In this document: positions 26,154 to 38,946 of the stretch, one piece after another | Layout of the letters: every line of letters starts with the position of its first letter | Numbering within the stretch: position 1 is the first letter of the stretch | DNA from: Pseudomonas sp. P818 | GTDB lineage: Bacteria > Pseudomonadota > Gammaproteobacteria > Pseudomonadales > Pseudomonadaceae | Assembly (NCBI RefSeq): GCF_000418555.1 | Contig: NZ_ATKM01000005.1 | Coordinates: 1 to 64,000 of the forward strand | Length of the DNA: 64,000 bases | Direction: 5' to 3' | The notes under the pieces: generated by a model | The model's database searches: none | The model's input: the letters and a program-made list of their open reading frames with translations, nothing else | What the model was told of the DNA's origin: nothing | Position numbers and translations under genes: made by a program

Positions 26154-26912
26154 TCACGGCCTGAGATTTTCAGGCTTGGCGTAGCGCCGTTGCAGTGCCG
26201 CGTAGGCAGGCTCGCGTTTGAAGCGGCGCAGCTCGCGGGCGAAGTCGCTGGCCAGGCGCTCGAACGCCGGATCGTTGCGCAATGCCAGATACAGGCGGTC
26301 GCGGCCGACGGCCTTGCGGTTGTAGTCGATCTGTTCGAGCAGGCCCAATTGTGCGCCCAGGTAGAGCCCGGCGCGGCGGTCGCTGACCACGAGGTCGACC
26401 CGATGGCGAATCAGCTTGCCCAGATTGGCCTCGTGAGTCGGTGCTTCCTCACGGCGGAACAGTGTCGAGGTGCGGAAGGTTTCGTCGTTGTACCAGTAGC
26501 CGGGCGAGATGCCGATCACCAGGCCGCGCAGGTCTTCCAGGCGCTCATAGGGATAGGGGCGATTGCGTGCGTAGAACAGCACGAACTCGACGTCGCTCAG
26601 TGGCTCAGCGACGAAGCGCATGCTCGCCTCACGCTCGGGCAGATGGAAAATGTCCAGAATGCCGTCGGCGTGGCCATGCTCCAGCGCCAGCAGGCAGCGT
26701 TTCCAGGGCAGGAACTGCAGATCCAGCTGCATGCCCAGGCGGCGCAGCACCTCGCGGGTTATCTCGTAGTCGAGGCCGGCTGCCTGGCCATCTTCTTCAT
26801 AGACATAAGGCGCCCAGGCTTCCGTGACCAGGTGCAGCGTTTCGCCGCGAGCGGCGAACGCTATGCAACCTAGCAGCAGGAAGGCAGTAATTTGGCGCTG
26901 TATTAATGGCAT
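26154..26912 (-). CDS. Periplasmic substrate-binding protein, family 3 (amino-acid type)
   Basis: 252 aa. Signal peptide up to AARG|E (about 23 residues). SBP_bac_3 pattern: WAPYVYEEDGQAAGLDYEI, then LPWKRCLLALEHGHADGI and VDLVVSDRRAG. No permease or ATPase gene is adjacent, so it is an orphan binding protein; Pseudomonas genomes have many of these and some feed signalling rather than transport. The ligand cannot be told from sequence. Confidence 0.88.
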   Translation of the reverse strand: MPLIQRQITAFLLLGCIAFAARGETLHLVTEAWAPYVYEEDGQAAGLDYEITREVLRRLGMQLDLQFLPWKRCLLALEHGHADGILDIFHLPEREASMRFVAEPLSDVEFVLFYARNRPYPYERLEDLRGLVIGISPGYWYNDETFRTSTLFRREEAPTHEANLGKLIRHRVDLVVSDRRAGLYLGAQLGLLEQIDYNRKAVGRDRLYLALRNDPAFERLASDFARELRRFKREPAYAALQRRYAKPENLRP

Positions 26913-26960
26913 TGCGCCAGGGTAGCCGCTTTGCCCGCGCCTCGAAAGCCCGTCCGCCTG

Positions 26961-28334
26961 TCAGTCCACGACCCGGTAGCATGGCTCGTAGGCGCTGCCG
27001 CCCGGCAGTTTCATGCGGTGCTGCTCGACGAAGGCCTGCAGCAGGCGATCCAGCGGACGCATGATGGTGGTTTCGCCACGGATCTCGTAAGGGCCGTGCT
27101 CCTCGATCAGGCGGATGCCGTTCTCCTTGACGTTACCCGCGACGATGCCGGAAAAGGCGCGGCGCAGGTTGGCGGCAAGGTGATGCAGCGGCTGCTCGCG
27201 GGTCAGGTTGAGGCTGGCCATGGCTTCATGGGTCGGTTCGAACGGGTGCTGGAAGCTCTCGTCGATCTTCAGCAGCCAGTTGAAGTGGAAGGCGTCGTTG
27301 CGTTCGCGGCGGAACTGACGCACGGCCTTGATGCCAACAGCCATTTCGCGGGCCACTTCGGCCGGATCGTTGACGATCATGCGGTAGCGCTGCTGCGCCA
27401 CCTCGCCCAGGGTGGCGCCGATGAAGTCGTGCAGCTGCTGCAGGTAGGGGCCGGCGCTCTTTGGCCCAGTGAGAATGACCGGGAAGGGCAGATCCTGGTT
27501 GTCCGGGTGGGTGAGTATGCCCAGCAGGTAGAGGAACTCTTCGGCCGTGCCGGCACCGCCCGGGAAGATGATGATGCCGTGGCCGACGCGAACGAAAGCC
27601 TCAAGGCGCTTCTCGATGTCCGGCAGGATCACCAGTTCGTTGACGATCGGGTTGGGCGCCTCGGCGGCGATGATGCCCGGCTCGGTCAGCCCCAGGTAGC
27701 GGCCGGTTAGGTTGCGCTGCTTGGCATGGCTGATGGTGGCGCCCTTCATCGGGCCTTTCATCACGCCCGGGCCGCAGCCGGTGCAGATGTCCAGGCCGCG
27801 CAGGCCCAGCTCATGGCCGACCTTCTTGGTGTACTTGTACTCCTCGGTGCTGATCGAGTGGCCGCCCCAGCACACCACCATCTTCGGTTCGACGCCGCTG
27901 CGCAGGGTCTTGGCATTGCGCAGCAGGTGAAAGACGTAATCGGTGATGCCTTCGGAGCTGTCCAGGTCGATGCGCTTGTGCTCCAGCTCGCTCTGGGTGA
28001 AGACGATATCGCGCAGAGCGCTGAACAGCATCTCGCGGGTGCTGGCGATCATCTCACCGTCGACGAAGGCATCGGCTGGTGCGTTCAGCAGCTCCAGGCG
28101 GATGCCGCGATCCTGCTGATGGATCTTCACTTCGAAGTCCGGGTAGGCCTCGAGGATGGTCTTGGCGTTGTCGCTGTGCGAGCCGGTGTTGAGGATCGCC
28201 AGGGCGCACTGGCGGAACAGGCGGTAGACGCTGCCCGAGCCGGTTTCGCGCAGTTGCTGCACTTCGCGCTGGGAGAGGGTTTCCAGGCTGCCCTTGGGGC
28301 TGACGGAGGCGTTGATCGTGGAGCGTTTGAGCAT
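26961..28334 (-). CDS. ppnN: PpnN, pyrimidine/purine-5'-nucleotide nucleosidase (LOG family)
   Basis: 457 aa from ATG 28334 (MLKRSTINASVSPKG) with CCAGGACC upstream. Three parts as in E. coli YgdH/PpnN: an N-terminal domain, a central LOG domain with GCGPGVMKGPMKGA and the active-site PGGAGTAEEF, and a C-terminal domain. Cleaves nucleoside monophosphates to base and ribose 5-phosphate; the E. coli enzyme is activated by (p)ppGpp. Longer frames upstream are unsupported. Confidence 0.94.
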   Translation of the reverse strand: MLKRSTINASVSPKGSLETLSQREVQQLRETGSGSVYRLFRQCALAILNTGSHSDNAKTILEAYPDFEVKIHQQDRGIRLELLNAPADAFVDGEMIASTREMLFSALRDIVFTQSELEHKRIDLDSSEGITDYVFHLLRNAKTLRSGVEPKMVVCWGGHSISTEEYKYTKKVGHELGLRGLDICTGCGPGVMKGPMKGATISHAKQRNLTGRYLGLTEPGIIAAEAPNPIVNELVILPDIEKRLEAFVRVGHGIIIFPGGAGTAEEFLYLLGILTHPDNQDLPFPVILTGPKSAGPYLQQLHDFIGATLGEVAQQRYRMIVNDPAEVAREMAVGIKAVRQFRRERNDAFHFNWLLKIDESFQHPFEPTHEAMASLNLTREQPLHHLAANLRRAFSGIVAGNVKENGIRLIEEHGPYEIRGETTIMRPLDRLLQAFVEQHRMKLPGGSAYEPCYRVVD

Positions 28335-28432
28335 GAAGTGAGGTCCTGGTAGCAAGCTCGCGCCAAAGGCCGGCGCTGAGGAAGTTCGAATTCGTTGTCG
28401 CAGCGGGTTTTGCGGTGCTCGGTTGATGAGGG

Positions 28433-29236
28433 TCAGCGTCTGGCCGCTGGTGTGTCGGTTGCGGGTTCGCTCGGGTTCAGCAGAAATACCACATAGCCGC
28501 GGAACCAGGGACTGCTTTGCAGGTAATCCGGCGCCTGCCATTCGCCGTTTTGTATCAGGCCGATGCGAAACGGCAACTGCAGCCGCGCAATGCTCGGCAG
28601 GTAGCGCTGGTAGCCGGCGATGCTGTGGCGGCCCTGGTAGGTTTGCATGACCACTTCATCGACCACCCCGGCGAGGCGGTTCAGCGCCGCCGGGTCGGCG
28701 TTGCCGGCCCAGTCCAGCAGGCCGGTGATGCTCAGGCGGTATTGCCGCGGCAGGCGCTGGCGCAGTTCTTCTAGGAAGGCTACGTAACGATCCAGACGCA
28801 GCGTTTGCGCATCGAAATCGATCTGCACCCCGCTGACCCGGTTGCCGGAACGCTGCCAGCGCTGCAATTGGCTCAGCAGCAGGGCGAATACCTCGTCGTT
28901 CCAGTCCAGGGTATGCGCGCGATACACCACCCAGAGCTCGACGTCCTTCGACAGCCTGGGCGTGGCCGGGTTCTGTGCCTGCATGCGTGCCGATGGATCG
29001 CCGGCGCGGCGCGGACCATCGATCTGCCCCTGCAGCACGTACAGCGTACGGGCCTGGGCCAGCACCGGCTGTGGCGTCACGCCGGCCCACAGCCAGAATG
29101 CCTGATGCTCGCTGGCATCGACGCGCGCGGCCTGCGCCGGCAGGCCGGCTGCCAGCAGGAGCAGGCCTACCAGTAATACTTGAGTCGCTGCGCCCACTGG
29201 GTATCCGCGTAGCTGCGCTTGAGGGTCTGGAACCAC
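28433..29236 (-). CDS. DUF3142 exported protein, TIM-barrel-like
   Basis: Up to 267 aa from GTG 29236; a GTG at 29197 would give 254 aa and cut the overlap with the upstream gene from 70 to 31 nt. An N-terminal hydrophobic segment (VLLVGLLLLAAGLPAQA) looks like a signal peptide. The body has WLWAGVTP, VSGVQIDFDAQ and YRLSITGLLDW, a layout like glycosidase-type barrels where GVQIDFD would carry acidic residues at a strand end. Function is unknown. It overlaps the exported repeat protein upstream, so the two are probably one translation unit. Confidence 0.8.
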   Translation of the reverse strand: MVPDPQAQLRGYPVGAATQVLLVGLLLLAAGLPAQAARVDASEHQAFWLWAGVTPQPVLAQARTLYVLQGQIDGPRRAGDPSARMQAQNPATPRLSKDVELWVVYRAHTLDWNDEVFALLLSQLQRWQRSGNRVSGVQIDFDAQTLRLDRYVAFLEELRQRLPRQYRLSITGLLDWAGNADPAALNRLAGVVDEVVMQTYQGRHSIAGYQRYLPSIARLQLPFRIGLIQNGEWQAPDYLQSSPWFRGYVVFLLNPSEPATDTPAARR

Positions 29237-31329
29237 TGCTTGCGTTGGTCCTTGCTGATGTCCTGGCGGTCGCAGCTGTTGTAGCCGCTGGGCGCATAGC
29301 AGTTGATTGCGCGGAACAGCGCGTAGGCCTTGTCCTCACGGCTGACCTGCGGGCCAGTCAGCAGCAGCTGGTAGGCGGCCAGGCGGGAAAAGGACGCGCC
29401 CTGGAACTGGCTCGGTGCGCTGCCCAGTTCGCCGGCCGCCGGCGGGCGATTCAGCCAGTGATCATCGAGGCCATGGACGCGGATGAAGTCGCCCAGGCAC
29501 AGCATGCCCTGAGCGTCCTCGGCATTGGCGGCGAGGCGTTCGGCGATCCTGACCAGGCTCGGGCAGGCATAGCCGGCATCGCTGCCGCCGCTCCAGGCGA
29601 ACAGGCCGGGATCGAGGCGCTGCGCTGGCTGTGTCGCCTTGTACGGGAACTGCGCGAAATCGCTGAGGAAATCGGTGTAGCGGCCGTAATCCAGATCGCG
29701 ATAGAGCAGGGTGTACAGCGCGGTTGCGCGCTCGCCCGCCGGCGCCTGCTCGTTGCCGGCCTGCTGGCGCAGCAGCTCGGGGCCGGCGCCATAGGCAAGC
29801 AGGCGCTCACGGATCGGCGCGGTGGTGATCGGCGAATTGGCGGCGAACACCTTGCCCAGTTCGCCACTGCGCTCATGGTTCAAGGCCAGGGCCAGTTGCA
29901 GCTGGGCCTGCTGCAGCGGGTCTTGGCTGCGTGCCAATAGCGTCTGCCAGTGCTGCAAGGCTGCGGCCTGCTCACCCTTGGCTTCCAGCGCCAGGCCGCG
30001 CAGGGTTTCCTGGCTGAAGGCGAGGGCATTCATCGGCCCGGAACCGGCATCCGGCAGGGCGGTGAGAGTCTGCTGGGCATCGCCGCCGCGGTAGAAATGC
30101 CAGGCAGCGACCAGGTAGGCATGCAGGCCGGGCTGGCTGGCGAAGCGCGGTTGCTGCGCCTGCAACTGCTCAAGGCTGAGGCGCGGCTCGCTGTTGCTGC
30201 CGGGATCGCGCAGCTGGATCAGGTCGACCATGGCCAGCAGCAGCGGGTCTTCGATGGCATCCGGGGCGAGGCTGGGCAGCAGCTTGCCGTCCAGCTCCTC
30301 GATCAGTGCGGGCATGTCGACCTGCTGCGCGCCACGCTCGAATTGCTGAGCGAATGCTTCGGCGAAACGCCGGGTGTTGCCGGCGAGCCAATACACGCGG
30401 CGTTGCAGGCCGCGCGCCGAGTCGCTGTAGAGGCCCTGTGGATAGTTCGTCAGATACTGCTCGAAGGACTTCGCGCTGGAATCGAGGCTGGATTTATCCA
30501 CCTGCTCCGGACTGAAGAAACCGTACTCGTCGAAGGCGTTCAGTTGCGCCTGGTTCAGGGCGACGCGACCGAGCAGGTATTGGGCGGTTTCGCGCAGCCA
30601 GGGCTGTTCGCTGTCCGCGAGTTCGGCGAAACGTTCGCGGGCCTGCTCGAAGTCGCCGCGATAGAAGGCGTCGGCGCCGCGCAGGTAATTGCCGAAGGCC
30701 TCGGCAGCGGGCGACTGCAGCTGCGTCGCCGGCGGCAGGATGTCCTCTGCTTGCGGATCACCCTCGCCGCACAGGCTCAGCAGGCTGCGACGCGAGCGGG
30801 CCAGCGCCTGCGCTTCGCTCGCGGCCAGATCCGGCGTGGCGCTGAGGGCATCGACGAAGCCGCGCATGGCCTGCAGGTCGTTGCTGCGGCAGCGATTACC
30901 CTCGCCTTCGGCGAAGCGGTGTATGGCGAAAGCATCCACTTCGCTGTCGATGCCCAGACGCTGCAAAGCCTGGGTCAGGTACGCCACGTTCGGGTCGACG
31001 CCTTGCTCGTCGGCCTCGGCCGCCTCGCTAATGGCGCGGTTCGCATCGAGCATGCCGAGGCTGAAGGGCACCAGGCCGTAGCCGTACTCATAACCGTCGA
31101 GCGCCTGCGGTGTGCGGGTCAGCTTCAGGTAGCCGGCATCGTCGAGCAGCAGCTGCAGGTTCACCCGGCTATCGTTGCCGGGGCTGAGAAAGGCCAGGTT
31201 GTTGCACCCCGAGAGCTGGTCCGAGATCAGCTTCCAGCTCGGTGTGCAGGTCATGTCGGAGCTGGCCAGAGCAGCTGGCGCATGCAGGCCGCAGAGCAGG
31301 GCGAGGGGAAGGAGGCGCTTGAGTGTCAT
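29167..31329 (-). CDS. Exported TPR-like repeat protein of unknown function
   Basis: 720 aa with a clear signal peptide (LLPLALLCGLHAPAALA|SS). The mature part is nearly all helical with TPR-like stretches, e.g. FGNYLRGADAFYRGDFEQAR, ETAQYLLGRVALNQAQLNAF, AAWHFYRGGDAQQTL. Several Cys (CTPSWK, SGCNN, CPSL, MLCLGD, NCYAPSGYNSC) suggest disulfides in the periplasm. Likely a periplasmic or outer-membrane scaffold; no enzyme motif seen. Paired by overlap with the DUF3142 gene and 45 bp downstream of metF. Confidence 0.78.
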   Translation of the reverse strand: MTLKRLLPLALLCGLHAPAALASSDMTCTPSWKLISDQLSGCNNLAFLSPGNDSRVNLQLLLDDAGYLKLTRTPQALDGYEYGYGLVPFSLGMLDANRAISEAAEADEQGVDPNVAYLTQALQRLGIDSEVDAFAIHRFAEGEGNRCRSNDLQAMRGFVDALSATPDLAASEAQALARSRRSLLSLCGEGDPQAEDILPPATQLQSPAAEAFGNYLRGADAFYRGDFEQARERFAELADSEQPWLRETAQYLLGRVALNQAQLNAFDEYGFFSPEQVDKSSLDSSAKSFEQYLTNYPQGLYSDSARGLQRRVYWLAGNTRRFAEAFAQQFERGAQQVDMPALIEELDGKLLPSLAPDAIEDPLLLAMVDLIQLRDPGSNSEPRLSLEQLQAQQPRFASQPGLHAYLVAAWHFYRGGDAQQTLTALPDAGSGPMNALAFSQETLRGLALEAKGEQAAALQHWQTLLARSQDPLQQAQLQLALALNHERSGELGKVFAANSPITTAPIRERLLAYGAGPELLRQQAGNEQAPAGERATALYTLLYRDLDYGRYTDFLSDFAQFPYKATQPAQRLDPGLFAWSGGSDAGYACPSLVRIAERLAANAEDAQGMLCLGDFIRVHGLDDHWLNRPPAAGELGSAPSQFQGASFSRLAAYQLLLTGPQVSREDKAYALFRAINCYAPSGYNSCDRQDISKDQRKQWFQTLKRSYADTQWAQRLKYYW

Positions 31330-31374
31330 TGGCTCATCCTTGAGCGTGGGAGCCGCTGCGCGGCTCCCTGCCCG

Positions 31375-32220
31375 TCAGCGTTTGAGGTCGAGGTTGTTCC
31401 AGATGGCCAGGCTGGGACCGGCCAGGTTCATGCTGTAGAAGTGCAGGCCCGGCGCGCCACCTTGCAGCAGGCGTTCGCACATCTCGGTGATCACCTGCTC
31501 GCCGAAGGCGCGAATGCTGTCGCTGTCGTCGCCATAGGCTTCCAGCTGCTTGCGCACCCAGCGCGGAATCTCCGCACCACAGGCGTCGGAGAAGCGTGCC
31601 AGCTTGCTGTAGTTGGTGATCGGCATGATGCCCGGCACCACCGGGATGTCCACGCCCAGCTTGCGCACGCGCTCGACGAAGTAGAAGTAGCTGTCGGCGT
31701 TGAAGAAGTACTGGGTGATGGCGCTGTCGGCACCGGCCTTGGCCTTGCGCACGAAGTTGGCGATGTCGCTTTCGAAGTTGCGCGCCTGCGGGTGCATCTC
31801 CGGATAGGCGGCCACTTCGATATGGAAGTGATCACCGGTTTCAGTACGAATGAACTCGACCAGCTCGTTGGCGTAGCGCAGCTCACCGCTGGCCATGCCC
31901 ATACCCGACGGCAGGTCGCCGCGCAGGGCGACGATGCGCTTGATGCCGGCATTCTTGTACAGGTTGAGCAGTTCGAGCAGCTCGGCCTTGCTGTCGCCGA
32001 CGCAGGACAGATGCGGCGCGGTCGGCACCTTCACCTCGCCATCGAGCTGCAGCACGGTGTTGAGCGTGCGGTCGCGGGTCGAACCGCCGGCGCCATAGGT
32101 GCAGGAGAAGAAATCGGGTTTGTAGGCCGCCAGTTGGCGCGCCACGTCCATCAGTTTTTCATGCCCGGCTTCGGTCTTGGTGGGGAAGAACTCGAAGCTG
32201 TAGCGGCGTTCTTGGCTCAT
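31375..32220 (-). CDS. metF: 5,10-methylenetetrahydrofolate reductase
   Basis: 281 aa TIM-barrel flavoprotein. EFFPTKT near the N-terminus, SCTYGAGGSTRD, LRGDLP and TQYFFNADSYF are diagnostic. Uses FADH2 to make 5-methyl-THF for methionine synthase. It follows ahcY on the same strand with a REP-type element between, so both probably share the SAH-riboswitch transcript. Confidence 0.97.
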   Translation of the reverse strand: MSQERRYSFEFFPTKTEAGHEKLMDVARQLAAYKPDFFSCTYGAGGSTRDRTLNTVLQLDGEVKVPTAPHLSCVGDSKAELLELLNLYKNAGIKRIVALRGDLPSGMGMASGELRYANELVEFIRTETGDHFHIEVAAYPEMHPQARNFESDIANFVRKAKAGADSAITQYFFNADSYFYFVERVRKLGVDIPVVPGIMPITNYSKLARFSDACGAEIPRWVRKQLEAYGDDSDSIRAFGEQVITEMCERLLQGGAPGLHFYSMNLAGPSLAIWNNLDLKR

Positions 32221-32240
32221 AGGTTTCTAGCCTTGGAGAC

Positions 32241-32315
32241 GTAGGGTGGATGACGTTTTTCCATCCACCGTGCGGGAAGTCGGCGGTGGATAAGCCAGAG
32301 GCTTATCCACCCTAC
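32241..32315. repeat. GTAGGGTGGAT hairpin element between ahcY and metF
   Basis: 75-bp element bounded by GTAGGGTGGAT and ATCCACCCTAC. Inside are two hairpins: GGTGGATGACG..CCATCCACC and GGTGGATAAGCC..GGCTTATCCACC. It ends 3 bp before the ahcY stop codon. Matches REPIN-like architecture (two inverted REP units). Confidence 0.82.
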
Positions 32316-32318
32316 GCA

Positions 32319-34049
<1,731 letters not shown>

Positions 34050-34439
34050 ATGACCCTCGCCTACTGGTGCGTACTGATCGCCATCCTTCTGCCGTACCTG
34101 AGTACGGCCACTGCCAAATTTCTCGGCCCCGGCTATGGGCCGCGTGCCAATCAGGATCCGCGCGCGTTCCTGAGTACCCTGGACGGCTGGCGCAAGCGCG
34201 CCAACAACGCCCAGCTCAATGGCTTCGAAGTGACGCCTGCGTTCGCCGCCGCAGTGATCATCGCTCACCAGGCCGGACGCGCCGAGCAGGCCCTGCTCGA
34301 CCAGTTGGCCGTGGCGTTCATCGTCAGTCGCCTGCTGTACTTCGTATGCTACCTGGCCGACTGGGGGCCGGTGCGGTCGCTGGTATGGTTCGCCGGTATG
34401 GGGCTGATCGTGGCGTTGTTCGTGGTATCCGCCAGCTGA
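34050..34439 (+). CDS. MAPEG family inner-membrane protein
   Basis: 129 aa, about four membrane helices. The MAPEG pattern is RAFLSTLDGWRKRANNAQLNGFEVTPAF followed by hydrophobic helices, here seen as RANNAQLNGFE and YFVCYLADWGPVRS. Eukaryotic relatives act on glutathione and eicosanoids; bacterial members are mostly uncharacterised. Start chosen at ATG 34050 after CGGAGCC; the much longer open frame upstream overlaps ahcY antisense and is not a gene. Confidence 0.86.
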   Translation: MTLAYWCVLIAILLPYLSTATAKFLGPGYGPRANQDPRAFLSTLDGWRKRANNAQLNGFEVTPAFAAAVIIAHQAGRAEQALLDQLAVAFIVSRLLYFVCYLADWGPVRSLVWFAGMGLIVALFVVSAS

Positions 34440-34490
34440 ACGCCGGCTGACTGCCGTGCAGGCCGGACAGCTGTTGTGACAAGAGGTCGC

Positions 34491-34519
34491 TTGGCCCGGC
34501 CGGTGTGAGCCGCGATACT
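34491..34519 (+). promoter_or_regulatory. Possible sigma-70 promoter of the cytochrome c' gene
   Basis: TTGGCC, 17-bp spacer, GATACT, about 30 bp before the start codon. Moderate match only. Confidence 0.35.
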
Positions 34520-34550
34520 GGCGGCCCTCTGTCACCCGGAAGTCGTGTCG

Positions 34551-35000
34551 ATGGCCCTGAAGAAATGCCTGCTGCTCACCTGCGTCTGCCTGACTTTGGC
34601 CGCCTGTGGCGGGGTCGATCCCGACTCGCCGCTGGGCAAGCGCCAGGCGTTGTTCAAGGAGATGCTGAAGGTCAGCGAGGATCTCGGCGGCATGCTGCGC
34701 AATCGAATCCCCTACGACGAAGCCGGGTTCATCGCCGGTGCTGCCGAGCTGGATCGTCTGTCGCGCGAGCCCTGGCAGCACTTCCCGGCGGTGGCCGATG
34801 ACGAGCGCAGCAAGGCCAATCCCGAGCTCTGGCAGCGCCAGGAGCAGTTCCAGAAAATGGCGCGCGATCTGGAGCAGGCCACCGCAGCGCTGGTGCAGGC
34901 GACGACGGCACCGCCGCTACGCCGCTCCGCGCTGGAGCCTGCGATGCAGGCCGTCGAGGACAGCTGCGAGGCCTGCCACAAGGCGTTTCGCGCCTACTGA
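34551..35000 (+). CDS. Cytochrome c'-like lipoprotein
   Basis: 149 aa from ATG 34551 (8 nt after GGAAG); a GTG at 34545 is also possible. The N-terminus is a lipoprotein signal with lipobox LAAC (Cys19). The C-terminus has a single heme site CEACHKAFRAY, placed at the very end as in cytochrome c'/c556 four-helix bundles. Likely a membrane-anchored periplasmic heme protein that binds small gases or carries electrons (inference). Its 3' end overlaps the convergent DUF1090 gene by 7 bp. Confidence 0.88.
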   Translation: MALKKCLLLTCVCLTLAACGGVDPDSPLGKRQALFKEMLKVSEDLGGMLRNRIPYDEAGFIAGAAELDRLSREPWQHFPAVADDERSKANPELWQRQEQFQKMARDLEQATAALVQATTAPPLRRSALEPAMQAVEDSCEACHKAFRAY

Positions 35001-35389
35001 TCGGCGTTCGCTTCGGCTTCGGCCTGTTCCAGTTCGGCGCGCGCCTCGGCCAGCCTGGCCTGATGCTTGGCGATCTTCTCCTGGTCGCCGGTGCCCATGG
35101 CGTCGCGCAGGTCCTTTTCGCGCTCCTGCACTTCCTCGCGCGCTTCCTTGACGCTGGCCAGGCGTTCTTCGTGCAGCGACGCGTCATCGCAATGGGCGTC
35201 GACATTGCCCAGCGCTCGCCGCAGCCCATCCAGCTCCTGGGAGTTGCCGCTCTGCTGCGCGGCTTCGATCTTGTCCTGAAGCACTTGGCGTTTGACGGCG
35301 CAACCACCTTCGCCGTCGGCAGCGAGCAGGGGCGTGATGTTCAGGTTGGCCGCCAGCAGCAGGCCAAGCACAGCGGTTTGGCGAATCAT
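34994..35389 (-). CDS. DUF1090 (YqjC-like) periplasmic coiled-coil protein
   Basis: 131 aa. Signal peptide ending LLA|ADGEGG, then CAVKRQVLQDKIEAAQQ, a conserved second Cys (DAHC), and a long charged coiled coil rich in Glu, Ala, Arg and Lys up to the C-terminus. Matches the DUF1090 family, of unknown role, often linked to envelope stress. Convergent overlap with the cytochrome c' gene. Confidence 0.87.
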   Translation of the reverse strand: MIRQTAVLGLLLAANLNITPLLAADGEGGCAVKRQVLQDKIEAAQQSGNSQELDGLRRALGNVDAHCDDASLHEERLASVKEAREEVQEREKDLRDAMGTGDQEKIAKHQARLAEARAELEQAEAEANADQ

Positions 35390-35472
35390 GGTCTGTCCTC
35401 GTTAGGTCTCTTTCGAAGTGACCCTGCCGAGGGTGGGAGGTTCGATCCGATTGAGCCGCTGGCGATTGCGCC

Positions 35473-37362
<1,890 letters not shown>

Positions 37363-37385
37363 TCAACCCTTAGAGGTCTTCACTA

Positions 37386-37697
37386 ATGCGTATTGCTTCC
37401 GTTGCCTGTTTCGCCGTTCTGGCCTTCGCTTGCCTGTCTTCCCACGCTGCCGAAGTCGACTCGCTCCAGGCCAAGTGCCAGGAGCAGATGGCTGCCAATC
37501 AGGACGGCCTGGCTCAGCTCAAGCAGTTGGCGGCACTGGCTGGCAACGACAAGGCCAATGAAAACCTGGCTGCCCTCGATGGCGGTTGTGAGCGTCTGGC
37601 CGCCGAGGCCGAGACTTCCACTCAGGCAGCTACACCCGACCAGCTGAGCGCTACCAAGGATGCACTCAAGGGCCTGAGTTCGATGTTCGGCAAATAA
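37386..37697 (+). CDS. Small exported protein of unknown function
   Basis: 103 aa. Signal peptide ending SSHA|AEVD. The mature ~80 residues are helical, with two Cys (AKCQEQ, GGCERL) that may form a disulfide, and no domain I recognise. An ATG at 37386 follows AGAGG. It is followed immediately by a strong terminator, so it is a monocistronic small gene. Confidence 0.72.
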   Translation: MRIASVACFAVLAFACLSSHAAEVDSLQAKCQEQMAANQDGLAQLKQLAALAGNDKANENLAALDGGCERLAAEAETSTQAATPDQLSATKDALKGLSSMFGK

Positions 37698-37711
37698 GCC
37701 GTCCAGGCACG

Positions 37712-37747
37712 AAAAAGCCCCGCCAGAGCGATCTGACGGGGCTTTTT
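37712..37747. terminator. Bidirectional terminator between small exported gene and metK
   Basis: AAAAAGCCCCG, CCAGA GCGA TCTGA, CGGGGCTTTTT. The stem extends through the inner CCAGA/TCTGA with one mismatch. It serves the convergent metK transcript as well. Confidence 0.92.
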
Positions 37748-37755
37748 GTTTTGGC

Positions 37756-38946
<1,191 letters not shown>

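Noticed and set aside
29950..32244. 764-codon frame antisense to the repeat protein and metF
   Set aside because: Shadow frame crossing two supported genes and an intergenic region.
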